From positions 217,304-241,251 of the forward strand of contig PBAR01000001.1 of the NCBI GenBank assembly GCA_002718285.1: a stretch of DNA of 23,948 nt. The letters run 5' to 3'. The translations under genes were made by a program, and so were the position numbers. This stretch comes from Fidelibacterota bacterium (GTDB lineage: Bacteria; Marinisomatota; Marinisomatia; Marinisomatales; UBA1611). The notes beneath the pieces are model-generated. The model ran no database searches, had not been told where the DNA came from, and saw only the letters and a list, made by a program, of their open reading frames with translations. Each line of letters begins with the position of its first letter. Positions within the stretch are counted from its first letter, which is position 1. This document shows positions 6,995 through 16,079 of the stretch, in pieces.

Positions 6995-9929
6995 AGGCTA
7001 TAAACGTTTAAATCAAATTTTAGCAGGTATTATTTTTATTTGTTCTTTTTTAGTGTACTTTGATACAATGGCTCCTACAGTTTCTTACTGGGATTGTGGA
7101 GAATTTATTGCAGTATCTTATAGATTAGCAGTGCCACATCCTCCTGGAAGTCCACTTTATTTGCTATTAGGTCGTATAATATCTATGATTCCCTTTAGTT
7201 CAGATATTGCGTTTAGAGTGAATATTTTATCTCCTCTTTCCAGTGCGTTAGCTGTTATGTTTCTTTATCTTTCTATTGTTATAATTGTCACTAACTGGCG
7301 CGGGAAAATAGCTAATAAAAATGGTGCCTTAATTTCCTTTGGGGGTGCAGCAGTTGGCGCATTAACCTTTGCTTTTACTGATAGTCATTGGTTTAATGCT
7401 GTAGAAGCAGAAGTCTATTCAATGAGTACATTTTTTACAGCGATAGTCGTTTGGCTAATTCTTCATTGGAACAATCGGGCAAGTGAACATGGACACGAAA
7501 GATACATTTTAATCATTTCCTATATGATTGGTCTGGCAACTGGACTCCACCTGCTAAATCTTTTGACATTACCCTTTATTGCTTTAGTTATTTATTTCAG
7601 AAAATATAAATTTAATATTAAGTCTTTTGGGATCATGGTTGCTTTTACAGGTCTCATCTTTTTTATTATTCATAATGGTATTATCAAAGGCCTGCCTAAG
7701 ATTGCATCTTTATTTGGAATTGGTTTTGTTTTTTTACTAATTGTTGCATTGTTTGGAGGAATGGTTTGGTCTGTGGTGATCAAGAAAAAGCTAATGTCAG
7801 TTGCTCTTACCTCAATGATATTAGTTTTGATAGGTTATTCTTCTTACGCATTAATTTTTATTCGATCTAACCAAAATCCAGGTATTGATGAAAACGATCC
7901 AGAAACAATTGAGGCATTTATCTCGTATCTAGAGCGTGAACAATATGGTGATGTTGGAATATTTCCTAGACGATATAGAGGAATTCCGCCTATTCATGAA
8001 GTAGTTGGTAGACCTGCGGGAGCTAACAGTGATTATTCTTCTCAGCAGAAAAAAAAGTATCGCAATTATGAAATTGGTAAACAGTGGGACTTTTTCTGGA
8101 ATTATCAGATAAGGAAAATGTATAATAGATATTTCTTATGGCAGTTTGCTGGAAGAGGGTCTTCGAAGAACCCCTCAGTTACATCCATGGGTGCTAATAG
8201 CAGGGAAGATGGTATAGACTGGACTCAGTTTGGTTTACCACTTGCCTTAATCTTAGGTCTCCTCGGGATGATTTACCATGGTCAGCGAGATCAGCGAATG
8301 GCGTTTTCGGTCATGACTTTATTTATTATGACAGGTTATGCTATAATTCTTTATCTGAATCAGGATAATCCTCAACCTCGAGAGCGGGATTATTCGTATG
8401 TTGGTAGTTTTTTTGCTTTCTCGATTTGGATAGGTGTTGGTGCTGGCGCTATTAATGAAAAGATTACAAAATGGATACAGGAAAAACAATTAGCAAATAG
8501 AATAATCACAATATTAATAATACTGCAATTAATTTTTGTTCCTGGTGTTATGCTTAGTAGAAATTATCATTCCCACGATCGATCTGGTAATTATGTAGCT
8601 TGGGATTATAGCTACAATCTTTTACAATCCTGTGGGCCCAATGGTGTTATTTTCACTAATGGTGATAATGATACCTTTCCTCTATGGTATCTACAGGAAG
8701 TTGAAGGATTACGTACTGATGTGGCAGTAGTTAATCTTAGTTTGCTTAATACACCTTGGTATATAAAACAAATGAGAGATTTAAGGCCTAAAAAAACACG
8801 ATTTATTAATCTTACAGATACGCAAATCGATCGATTAACCAGTAGCTTAACTCGATGGGAAACCCAAAAGGTGAAAGTTCCTGTTTATGGTGACCCTAAA
8901 AATAAAGATGGTTTTATCGAATGGACATTGAAACCTACTTTTGCAGGCCAGGCATTGAGAGTACAGGATATGATGATCATGCGTATCATCAGTGATGCAG
9001 ATTGGAGAGTCCCAATCTATTTTGCAGTGACTGTATCACAACAGAATCGAATTGGACTTGATCCTTTTCTGGATATGCAGGGTTTAACTTTTCATCTGAA
9101 AAGTCATAAGACAACTCCTGTTGATGCGGATAAAATGTATGAAAATTTAATGACTACGGTTGGTGCCAAATCATGGTCAAGTCAATTTGATCGTTCAAAC
9201 TTTTACAATCCAAAGGATTTAGATTATTTAAACTGGTCACGAGAATACCAGCCAGGTTATATGTTTCGGAATTTGGGTAACAAGGAGGTCTACTATAATA
9301 ATCAGATTATTAGATTATTACAAAACTATAGAAGTGCTTATATGCAGCTTGCTGTGACTTATTATCTTGACTTCCAAAGAGAAAATCGTAATAAAGAAAA
9401 AGATGAAAAAATATTATCTGATCTCAAAGAAAAAACTCTTCAGGTTTTAGATAAAATGAGCCAGAATATACCAGAAACAACAATTCCAATTACAACTGAA
9501 GAACTACATTATCAAGTCGCGCGAATGTATGGAGATCTTGGCCGAAAAGAAAAAATGAGAGAAATTATGGATGTTTTGACTGAGCCTAAGATTAAAAATC
9601 CTGCAAATAGAGTGGAATATGCGAATATTTATTTTAAAGAATTATTTGATACAACTAAAGCTTTATTACTTTTAGAAAGTATGCATGCTGAATTTTTACA
9701 ATTAGAAAAAATAGTTAGTCTTAAAGGATTTGGATTAAAATCTGTTACACAGAATAATTGGCGCCAATGGCAGCAAGCATATCCAGACATAGTTTCTTCT
9801 CTTATTTTTATATACAGGAATAGTAATAAGATTTTAGATGCGGAACTAATTCTTAATGATTGGGTACAGCGAAATCCCAATGATAAAAATGCTTTAAAAC
9901 TATTGCAAGAGATTAGTAAAGAAGGATAG
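6987..9929 (+). CDS. DUF2723 integral-membrane glycosyltransferase (protein O-mannosyltransferase-like)
   Basis: A 980-residue polytopic membrane protein. The first loop has DTMAPTVSYWDCGEFIAVSY followed by LAVPHPPGSPLY, the diagnostic DUF2723 signature. The acidic residues there correspond to the catalytic Asp/Glu of GT-C lipid-phosphosugar-dependent transferases. About a dozen hydrophobic helices occupy residues 10-530. Further conserved blocks are NAVEAEVYSMSTFF (about 132-145), NQDNPQPRERDYSYVGSFFA (about 459-478), and a C-terminal soluble half with FTNGDNDTFPLWYLQEVEG (about 557-575). Residues 770-980 are helical and TPR-like. Family members in FCB bacteria are thought to transfer a sugar from a polyprenyl-phosphate donor to exported proteins or lipids. 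The acceptor here is unknown. The next gene is a GT2 enzyme, so a surface-glycan role is likely. Confidence 0.9.
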   Translation: MNKGYKRLNQILAGIIFICSFLVYFDTMAPTVSYWDCGEFIAVSYRLAVPHPPGSPLYLLLGRIISMIPFSSDIAFRVNILSPLSSALAVMFLYLSIVIIVTNWRGKIANKNGALISFGGAAVGALTFAFTDSHWFNAVEAEVYSMSTFFTAIVVWLILHWNNRASEHGHERYILIISYMIGLATGLHLLNLLTLPFIALVIYFRKYKFNIKSFGIMVAFTGLIFFIIHNGIIKGLPKIASLFGIGFVFLLIVALFGGMVWSVVIKKKLMSVALTSMILVLIGYSSYALIFIRSNQNPGIDENDPETIEAFISYLEREQYGDVGIFPRRYRGIPPIHEVVGRPAGANSDYSSQQKKKYRNYEIGKQWDFFWNYQIRKMYNRYFLWQFAGRGSSKNPSVTSMGANSREDGIDWTQFGLPLALILGLLGMIYHGQRDQRMAFSVMTLFIMTGYAIILYLNQDNPQPRERDYSYVGSFFAFSIWIGVGAGAINEKITKWIQEKQLANRIITILIILQLIFVPGVMLSRNYHSHDRSGNYVAWDYSYNLLQSCGPNGVIFTNGDNDTFPLWYLQEVEGLRTDVAVVNLSLLNTPWYIKQMRDLRPKKTRFINLTDTQIDRLTSSLTRWETQKVKVPVYGDPKNKDGFIEWTLKPTFAGQALRVQDMMIMRIISDADWRVPIYFAVTVSQQNRIGLDPFLDMQGLTFHLKSHKTTPVDADKMYENLMTTVGAKSWSSQFDRSNFYNPKDLDYLNWSREYQPGYMFRNLGNKEVYYNNQIIRLLQNYRSAYMQLAVTYYLDFQRENRNKEKDEKILSDLKEKTLQVLDKMSQNIPETTIPITTEELHYQVARMYGDLGRKEKMREIMDVLTEPKIKNPANRVEYANIYFKELFDTTKALLLLESMHAEFLQLEKIVSLKGFGLKSVTQNNWRQWQQAYPDIVSSLIFIYRNSNKILDAELILNDWVQRNPNDKNALKLLQEISKEG

Positions 9930-9945
9930 ATGTCCTAGGCTCAAT

Positions 9946-10995
9946 TTGTCTAAAATCAATCCTAAAATTAGTATAATTATTCCCCATTGGAATGGAATTA
10001 AAATAATATCTGAATGTATTGATTCATTAAAATCATCCACATATCAAAATTTTGAAATTATTGTTTCTGATAATGCATCGACAGATGGAAGTCAAGCTTG
10101 GATTAAAAAAAATCATCCAGATGTAATTCTTTTAGAAAATGAAGATAATTATGGTTACGCTGGAGGCTGTAATCGAGGAGCAATAAGCGCTAATGGATCT
10201 TTTCTTTTGTTTTTAAATAATGATACAATTCAAGATCCTGGATGGCTGGAACCAATGATAGACCGTATTGAATCTGACCCCGCTATAGCAGCATTGCAGC
10301 CCAAAATTCTAAATTATTATGAAAAGGATTTATTTGATTATGCTGGTGGTAGTGGTGGTCATATGGATTTATTTTGTTTTCCCTTCATAAGAGGGAGGGT
10401 GTTTATGAATCAAGAAAAAGATATTGGGCAATATGATAATGCAGAACCTTGTTTTTGGGCAAGTGGGACCGCAATAATGGTTCGAAGGAAATTATTTGAA
10501 AGAATAGGATGCTTTGATCAGATATTCTTTTCGCATATGGAAGAAATTGATCTATGTTGGCGATTGCAATCAATGGGCTATGAAATTTGGGTAGAGCCCA
10601 AATCTATAGTCTACCATAAAAACGCAGTTTCCATGCCCATGTTTTCACACTCAAAATACTATCTTAATCATCGAAATTCCCTCTTAATGTTGATGTCTAA
10701 TTATTCAATACCTATTACTTTTTATGTGTCCATTGTTCGGATAATTCTTGAATTTTTAGCTCTGGCTTATGCACTGTTAAAGCTAGATATTAACCATGTT
10801 ACCGGCATTATTCGTTCATTGTTTTGGATTGTTTTTCATCCCCACATCATTATCAATAAAAGAAAAAGATTTAATAAATATAAAAAATTAAAAGATGGGA
10901 AAATAATTGGTAATATGTTTCAGGGTACTATAGCATTAGCCTATCATATATTTGGGAAGAAAACTTATTTGGAAATCAAATCCAAGGCACCTTGA
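9946..10995 (+). CDS. Family 2 glycosyltransferase (rhamnosyltransferase-like)
   Basis: A 349-residue GT-A fold glycosyltransferase. SIIIPHWNG (9-17) opens the nucleotide-binding fold and VSDNASTDGS (40-49) is the classic GT2 loop. FLNNDT (89-94) supplies the DXD-equivalent metal site. WASGTAIMVRRKLFERIGCFD (171-191) and HMEEIDLCWRL (197-207) are the acceptor and catalytic-base regions of the WbbL/rhamnosyltransferase-like subgroup. A hydrophobic C-terminal stretch (about 255-285) probably anchors it to the inner face of the cytoplasmic membrane. The start is TTG at 9946, since the family begins just before this conserved strand. It lies 16 bp after the DUF2723 gene, so the pair is probably co-transcribed. 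Donor and acceptor sugars cannot be read from the sequence. Its last 31 bp overlap the end of the minus-strand DUF4835 gene. Confidence 0.93.
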   Translation: MSKINPKISIIIPHWNGIKIISECIDSLKSSTYQNFEIIVSDNASTDGSQAWIKKNHPDVILLENEDNYGYAGGCNRGAISANGSFLLFLNNDTIQDPGWLEPMIDRIESDPAIAALQPKILNYYEKDLFDYAGGSGGHMDLFCFPFIRGRVFMNQEKDIGQYDNAEPCFWASGTAIMVRRKLFERIGCFDQIFFSHMEEIDLCWRLQSMGYEIWVEPKSIVYHKNAVSMPMFSHSKYYLNHRNSLLMLMSNYSIPITFYVSIVRIILEFLALAYALLKLDINHVTGIIRSLFWIVFHPHIIINKRKRFNKYKKLKDGKIIGNMFQGTIALAYHIFGKKTYLEIKSKAP

Positions 10996-11813
10996 TAAAT
11001 ATCACTTCTGTCTGGATCTAATTCTTTCATATCCTCTAGCATTTTATTAAGTCCTATCTTTGCAAGGGTGGTGGAAATTATTTCAGAATGTACCTTTAGG
11101 AAGTACTGTGTGTTATGATCTCTTCCAATATCATTGTATGATTGTTCGATACCATCTACAAATAATTTTAATTCGTTTATAGCATTCTCTATATCTCCTT
11201 CTTTTATTAAATCAAGAGCCATATACCAAGAAAGTCGAGATTTACGGAGGCCTATATTTCTAGTTAAATCATCTACTGTTGAAATCCGGTTACCCCATCC
11301 TTTATTATAATCTGAAGCAGATCCTCGGAGAGCAATTTCGCGAGCGATTTCGTAAGCACTATTACCACCATTGAATTCATAGGTGTCTATTTCGCCAGCA
11401 AGAATGATGTAGGCATAGTATGCTAGAAATCCAGGAAGTGGCTCAAAAAGAACTGGGTCAAAATACAAGTTACTGCCAGAGTTATAATAAAATTGAACAC
11501 TTTTATCAAAATATCTTAAATCTTTACCATTTGAAAATAGTGCCTGGCAGTTGTATGTCTTTACATTTCCTTTTGATTGAGAGCTTTCGAAAATTATCTG
11601 GATGTGTAGATTAACACCTAGATCATTATAAATATCATCCCAAATGGTAGATAAAAAAAAACGGTTTATGTCATCCTTTAGGGAAAAGACTTCCTGTTTT
11701 TCATTGCTGCGTAATAGTCTATCATCAAATGTAATATCAACGGTGGAAAACTGAGCATTAAGGTTATTAACACAGAAAAAAAGAATTATACTATGAAGAA
11801 TCTTATTTGCCAC
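10965..11813 (-). CDS. DUF4835 family exported protein (PorD-like)
   Basis: A 282-residue protein read on the minus strand from a GTG at 11813-11811. Residues 1-20 form a signal peptide (hydrophobic HSIILFFCVN core, cleavage near LNAQ), so the protein is periplasmic or outer-membrane associated. The centre has LAYYAYIILAGEIDTYEFNG followed by GGNSAYEIAREIA, and later KGWG and SRLSWYMALDLIKEGD. This pattern is characteristic of DUF4835, a family found mainly in Bacteroidota. From memory, that family is also annotated as the type IX secretion component PorD, but nothing else in this window belongs to that system, so the functional name is tentative. The family normally lies in conserved housekeeping contexts. 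Here it is a single gene facing the GT2 gene, with a 31-bp 3' overlap, and it is divergent from cca. Confidence 0.82.
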   Translation of the reverse strand: MANKILHSIILFFCVNNLNAQFSTVDITFDDRLLRSNEKQEVFSLKDDINRFFLSTIWDDIYNDLGVNLHIQIIFESSQSKGNVKTYNCQALFSNGKDLRYFDKSVQFYYNSGSNLYFDPVLFEPLPGFLAYYAYIILAGEIDTYEFNGGNSAYEIAREIALRGSASDYNKGWGNRISTVDDLTRNIGLRKSRLSWYMALDLIKEGDIENAINELKLFVDGIEQSYNDIGRDHNTQYFLKVHSEIISTTLAKIGLNKMLEDMKELDPDRSDIYQGALDLISK

Positions 11814-11897
11814 GTACTGAAATTGATAGTTTACTGGTTTTCGAGCAAGATCTTTGTCAAATCAGTATTTTGGCTTTAATTCAGTTTAATTTCAGAT
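11814..11897. promoter_or_regulatory. Divergent intergenic region between DUF4835 and cca
   Basis: This 84-bp spacer must carry promoters for both genes. On the plus strand TTGTCA (11854-11859) is a fair -35 match, followed after 17 bases by a poor -10 (TAATTC, 11877-11882). The region is plausible as regulatory, but no specific site is secure. Confidence 0.3.
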
Positions 11898-13316
11898 ATG
11901 ACAAATATCAAAGAATTACTAAAAACTTCAAAATACAATAAAGTAAAAACACTTCTGGAGTTAGCTGGAAGAATTGGTAAATCTGAAAAATTGGAAGTGT
12001 ATGCTGTTGGAGGGTTGGTGCGCGATCTTTTAATGGATAAGGAAATAGATGACATAGATATAATGATTGTTGGAGAGGGTATTCTTTTTGCAAAACTTTT
12101 GGCTAATTCACTTGGAGTAAAAAATATTGTTTCTTTTGAAAAATTTGGGACAGCCCTCATTCCTTATAATCCGATTCAGATCGAAGTAGCTAGCGCTCGT
12201 AAGGAGAACTACGAAAATCATTCAAGAAATCCCGCTGGTGTTATTTATACTGATTTAAGTGGAGATCTAATCCGAAGGGATTTTACTATCAATTCTATGG
12301 CTATAGATATTAGACCAAAGAAATTCGGCGAACTTTATGACCCTTTTGGTGGTGTAAGTGATATAAAAAATAAGTTAATCCGAACACCTTTAGAACCCAG
12401 TGAAACATTTTCAGATGACCCGCTAAGAATTATGCGGGGTGCCTATTTTGCATCTAAATTTAATTTTTGTATTTCTGAACATTGTTTTGATGCTATGAAA
12501 GAGATGGCTGGCCGAATAAAGATTGTCTCATGGGAGAGAATTCGAGATGAATTTCTAAAAATTCTTTCAACAAAAAAACCTTCTGTAGGTTTATTAATCT
12601 TGCAAAAAACAAATGTTTTAGAAACTATTTTTCCTGAAATACATGTTATGTATGGAATGGAGCAAACAGCAGAATGGCACCATAAAGATATTTTTGACCA
12701 TACTTTGCAAGTTGTTGATAATGCAGCTCAATTATCAGATAAAATGGAGCTAAGATTTGCCGCTCTAGTACATGACATCGCTAAGCCTAATACCAGACGT
12801 ATACATGATGAAAAAGGTTATACTTTTCATGGACATGATGTTATTGGAGAACGAATGCTAAATAAAGTTGCACAACGTTTAAAATTATCTAATAGGCTAA
12901 CAGATTACCTAAAAAAATTGACACTTTTGCATTTACGTCCTATAGCACTCGCAAAATCAGAAGTCACTGATTCAGCAATACGTCGTTTGATGATTGCTTC
13001 TGGAAATTATCTGGATGACTTAATGATTCTCTGTAGAGCAGATATTACTACCAAGAATCCAAATAGAGTTAAACGGTATCTGAAAAATTTTCAGATTGTA
13101 GAAACAAAAATGGCTGATGTAATTGAGCGTGATGCTATGAAATCATTTCAGTCGCCAGTACGAGGGAAAGAAATCATGTCCATTTGTGGCTTGACCGAAG
13201 GCAGGAAAGTAGGTGAAATCAAAGGTATGATTGAAGAAGCAATTTTAGATGGGAAGATTGAAAATACTTATGATGCTTCAAAAGAGTATTTACTTCAGAT
13301 CAAGGATAATTTTTAG
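11898..13316 (+). CDS. cca: CCA tRNA nucleotidyltransferase with HD domain
   Basis: A 472-residue class-II nucleotidyltransferase that adds or repairs the 3'-CCA end of tRNAs. The head domain has AVGGLVRDLL (36-45) and the metal-binding DID (52-54). Next come RRDFTINSMA (126-135), which forms part of the active site, and SDDPLRIMRGAYFA (172-185). An HD domain follows, with WHHKDIFDHTL (260-270), LVHDIAKP (290-297) and HGHD (311-314), which suggests phosphohydrolase activity as in bacterial CCA enzymes with this extension. I cannot tell whether this is a full CCA-adding enzyme or part of a split CC-adding and A-adding pair. The DID metal site and RRDFT motif are present. The ATG start at 11898 matches the family's N-terminus. 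It is transcribed away from DUF4835 and is followed by the efflux operon after 53 bp. Confidence 0.93.
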   Translation: MTNIKELLKTSKYNKVKTLLELAGRIGKSEKLEVYAVGGLVRDLLMDKEIDDIDIMIVGEGILFAKLLANSLGVKNIVSFEKFGTALIPYNPIQIEVASARKENYENHSRNPAGVIYTDLSGDLIRRDFTINSMAIDIRPKKFGELYDPFGGVSDIKNKLIRTPLEPSETFSDDPLRIMRGAYFASKFNFCISEHCFDAMKEMAGRIKIVSWERIRDEFLKILSTKKPSVGLLILQKTNVLETIFPEIHVMYGMEQTAEWHHKDIFDHTLQVVDNAAQLSDKMELRFAALVHDIAKPNTRRIHDEKGYTFHGHDVIGERMLNKVAQRLKLSNRLTDYLKKLTLLHLRPIALAKSEVTDSAIRRLMIASGNYLDDLMILCRADITTKNPNRVKRYLKNFQIVETKMADVIERDAMKSFQSPVRGKEIMSICGLTEGRKVGEIKGMIEEAILDGKIENTYDASKEYLLQIKDNF

Positions 13317-13369
13317 TTACATAATACTGCGTAAATTAAAAGAGAATTATTTTTATTGATTTCATTTAT

Positions 13370-14737
13370 TTGATAGGCAAAAAACCAATTTATCCAATGC
13401 AATTGTTTATCCATATTATTTTCCATCTGATTATTGTTTTCAATTTGTTTTCGCAATTTAGTTATGATTTGAAAGAATGTATTTATATCGGTCTTGAAAA
13501 TAAGAGGACACTTAGATCAGCTGAACTAGATGTCAAATCAGCAGAAAAAGAGATAATCGGTTCTTATAGTAGTTTATTGCCTACAATGAATTTTGGAACA
13601 AATATTGGGAGAACATATTATCCAGAGCGTAAAATGGTTACAATTGATTTTGAAAATATTGAATTAGACACTAGTACGTCTAGTTCGTCTAAATCAATAT
13701 CTACTGGTCTATCATTAAATCAAACTCTTTATAATGGTGGACGTTCTTTGAATTCCATTCGTCAGGCAAAAATTAATCTGGAGATTAGTAAGCTAAACCA
13801 ACGTCAAACCAGAATCCAAGTTATCCAAAATGTAACCAGATCATATTTTGGGCTATTGCAAAATCAAGAACTATACGAGGTTGCAAAAAAAAATCTTAAT
13901 CTTTCAAAACAGCAGGTAGAGCTGGTTCAAAAACAATTTGATGTGGGTGCAGTACGCAAGACCGATATTTTAAAGGCAGAAGTGGCAAAAGGACAAGCAA
14001 GAGTAGAGTTATTAAATAGTAAAACAGCACTGGAAAATGCTAGAAGACAATTATTTAACGAAATGGGAATGCAAGATTTTGGACAATCTATTTCAGCTAT
14101 TGCGGAAGAATGGAGTAAAGCAAAAATCCCTTCTAGTGCAAAAGCGCTAGAGTTATTAAAAACAAAAAATCCTGGTTTGCTGACACAAAAGTCACAAATT
14201 AATATTAGTGAATTACGATTGAAGATGGCAAAAGGAATGAGGTTGCCTACTTTAGGAGCAACCATGAATTATTCAACTAATGCGGGTACTGGTGAGGCTC
14301 TTATAGAATCTGCAAAAGATGATTGGGTTATGGGTTTAAACTTTTCTTTGACTATGCCATTATATACTGGGAATCGTCTTTCATCCAGCCAACAGAAGGA
14401 AAGATTATCTTATGAAAAATTAGAGAATGATTATATTACTTATTTGAATGATTTAAGAGTCCAGGTTGAGTTGCTTCGTGAATCTTTAGAAAACTATGGT
14501 GAGATTATTCCTATATATCAAAGTGTGGTGGTTTCATCAGAGGAAGATTTGAAATTGGTTCAAGAACGGTATAGTTTAGGATCTGCTACAATTTTGGAAG
14601 TCTTGGATGCTCAGGTTTCTTTGATCCGCTCTAATTCTAACTTAATAAATACTATACATGATGCCCGGATTCAAGAAATGAATCTTAATGCTATTTTGGG
14701 GTTACTTGACTTAAAATATTTAACTGAAAAAGAATAA
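13370..14737 (+). CDS. TolC-like outer membrane efflux channel
   Basis: A 455-residue outer-membrane factor of the TolC family, the exit duct of a tripartite pump. The start is ambiguous. TTG at 13370 gives an N-region with two lysines before the hydrophobic signal (about residues 10-28), while ATG at 13397 gives a 446-residue form that starts right at the hydrophobic core. Two OEP repeats are visible. The first includes NLSKQQVELVQKQFDVGAVR and DILKAEVAKGQARVELL. The second includes SEEDLKLVQERYSLGSATI and EVLDAQVSLIRSNSNL. The matching Q(K/E)xFxVGxVxxxDxLxA and ERYxLGxATxxEVLDAQ patterns are diagnostic. Long coiled-coil helices separate them. It is three bases upstream of the MacA-like adaptor, so the two belong to one operon. 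Confidence 0.93.
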   Translation: MIGKKPIYPMQLFIHIIFHLIIVFNLFSQFSYDLKECIYIGLENKRTLRSAELDVKSAEKEIIGSYSSLLPTMNFGTNIGRTYYPERKMVTIDFENIELDTSTSSSSKSISTGLSLNQTLYNGGRSLNSIRQAKINLEISKLNQRQTRIQVIQNVTRSYFGLLQNQELYEVAKKNLNLSKQQVELVQKQFDVGAVRKTDILKAEVAKGQARVELLNSKTALENARRQLFNEMGMQDFGQSISAIAEEWSKAKIPSSAKALELLKTKNPGLLTQKSQINISELRLKMAKGMRLPTLGATMNYSTNAGTGEALIESAKDDWVMGLNFSLTMPLYTGNRLSSSQQKERLSYEKLENDYITYLNDLRVQVELLRESLENYGEIIPIYQSVVVSSEEDLKLVQERYSLGSATILEVLDAQVSLIRSNSNLINTIHDARIQEMNLNAILGLLDLKYLTEKE

Positions 14738-14739
14738 TT

Positions 14740-16005
14740 ATGTTGAAGACATTAACTAAGAAAAAAGTGTGGATTTTTTTACTAATTCTAATTATAGTGA
14801 TAATAGGTATTATTATATTAACAGATAATTCTGAAGAAATATTTGTAGAAACTGAGCAAGTAAAAAGAAGGAATATTGTTCAAAAAGTAAATGCCAGTGG
14901 TAAGATCCAGCCAGAAGAGGAAGTCCAAATTACATCCACTATAACAGGATGGATTACAGAGATCACGGTTACTGAAGGTGACACTGTCCAGCCAGGACAA
15001 CATTTAATCAGTATCGATGAAAAACAATACAGACCACGATACAATCAGGCTTTATCTCAAGTAAAATCTTCAAAAGCAAATATGCGCAAAGTTCAGTCAC
15101 AGATGGATCGTACAAGATCCTTATTTTCACAAAATCTAATTTCGAAACAGGATCTAGAGGAATTAGAAGCAACTTATCAGATTGCTTTGAGTCAGGCAGA
15201 GCAAGCTAAAGCCAACTTGTTATCTGCAGAGGATGAACTTTCCAAAACACGCCTAACAGCGCCTAAGTATGGTATAGTTACGAGCTTAACTAAGGAAGAA
15301 GGCGAAATGGCTGTCGGCGGGATGTTTAATCCAGGTGTGTTGATGACAGTGGCAGATTTGAGCCAGATGGAAGTAGAAGTAGATGTGAATGAGAATGATG
15401 TGGTAAATATTGATTTAGGTGATACTACTGAAATCGAAATTGATGCTTATCCTGATACGGTATTCTATGGTGTTGTTAGTGAAATAGCTCATACAGCTGA
15501 ATCATTAAATATGGGTGCTCAGCAACAGGTTACAAACTTTAAAGTAAAGATTAGAATGATAGCAGTTCCCAAAAAAATAAGACCAGGCATGAGTAGTACG
15601 GTCAATATTATTACAGAGGAAAAAGATAATGTAGTGTCAATACCAATACAATCTTTGACTTCCCGACCTGAAAACTATGTCGATCTAAAAAAGGAAAAAA
15701 ATAATAAGAAAAAACGCTGGAACCGTGAACAAAACGAGGATGAAGGTGAAGATTATGATACGAATCTATCACCCATAGATGTTGTTTTTATTTTGGATGA
15801 TAAATTTGAAGGAAGACTGGCTCCTAAAGGCAAAAAGTTTGCAATAGTAACACCTGTAAAAATTGGGATATCTGGTGAAAATCATTATGCGATAAAATCT
15901 GGGATTTCAGAAAACGAAATAATTGTTACTGGGGGTTATAGGGTTTTAAGCAAAGAATTATACCATGGGATTTTAGTAACGGCAAAAATTTTACCTCAAG
16001 ATTAA
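14740..16005 (+). CDS. macA: MacA-like periplasmic adaptor (HlyD/membrane fusion protein)
   Basis: A 421-residue membrane fusion protein linking the MacB-type transporter to TolC. A lysine-rich N-terminus leads to one transmembrane anchor (about 10-27). The lipoyl/barrel-sandwich halves follow (GKIQPEEEVQITSTITGWI, TEGDTVQPGQHLISID). Between them lies an alpha-hairpin (about 95-165, heptad-like Q/K/E-rich). The second lipoyl half is RLTAPKYGIVTSLTKEEGEM and the beta-barrel domain has MEVEVDVNENDVVNI. The MVAP-like rim is followed by a membrane-proximal domain. Residues 315-341 are a charged, low-complexity insertion (K/N/R-rich, then E/D-rich) inside the membrane-proximal region. The substrate is unknown. 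Its gene follows tolC by two bases and precedes the macB ATPase by 74 bp. Confidence 0.92.
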   Translation: MLKTLTKKKVWIFLLILIIVIIGIIILTDNSEEIFVETEQVKRRNIVQKVNASGKIQPEEEVQITSTITGWITEITVTEGDTVQPGQHLISIDEKQYRPRYNQALSQVKSSKANMRKVQSQMDRTRSLFSQNLISKQDLEELEATYQIALSQAEQAKANLLSAEDELSKTRLTAPKYGIVTSLTKEEGEMAVGGMFNPGVLMTVADLSQMEVEVDVNENDVVNIDLGDTTEIEIDAYPDTVFYGVVSEIAHTAESLNMGAQQQVTNFKVKIRMIAVPKKIRPGMSSTVNIITEEKDNVVSIPIQSLTSRPENYVDLKKEKNNKKKRWNREQNEDEGEDYDTNLSPIDVVFILDDKFEGRLAPKGKKFAIVTPVKIGISGENHYAIKSGISENEIIVTGGYRVLSKELYHGILVTAKILPQD

Positions 16006-16079
16006 AAAGGTAAAACTAATTAATATTTTTAATTATTTCTTCTTCACAAAACTTTTTATTACACTATTTATGGTTTGTT

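Noticed and set aside
16006..16079. Internal promoter (TTCACA then a TATTTA-like box) before the macB ATPase
   Set aside because: The match is weak and such AT-rich pairs are expected by chance. The gene is more simply part of the efflux operon.
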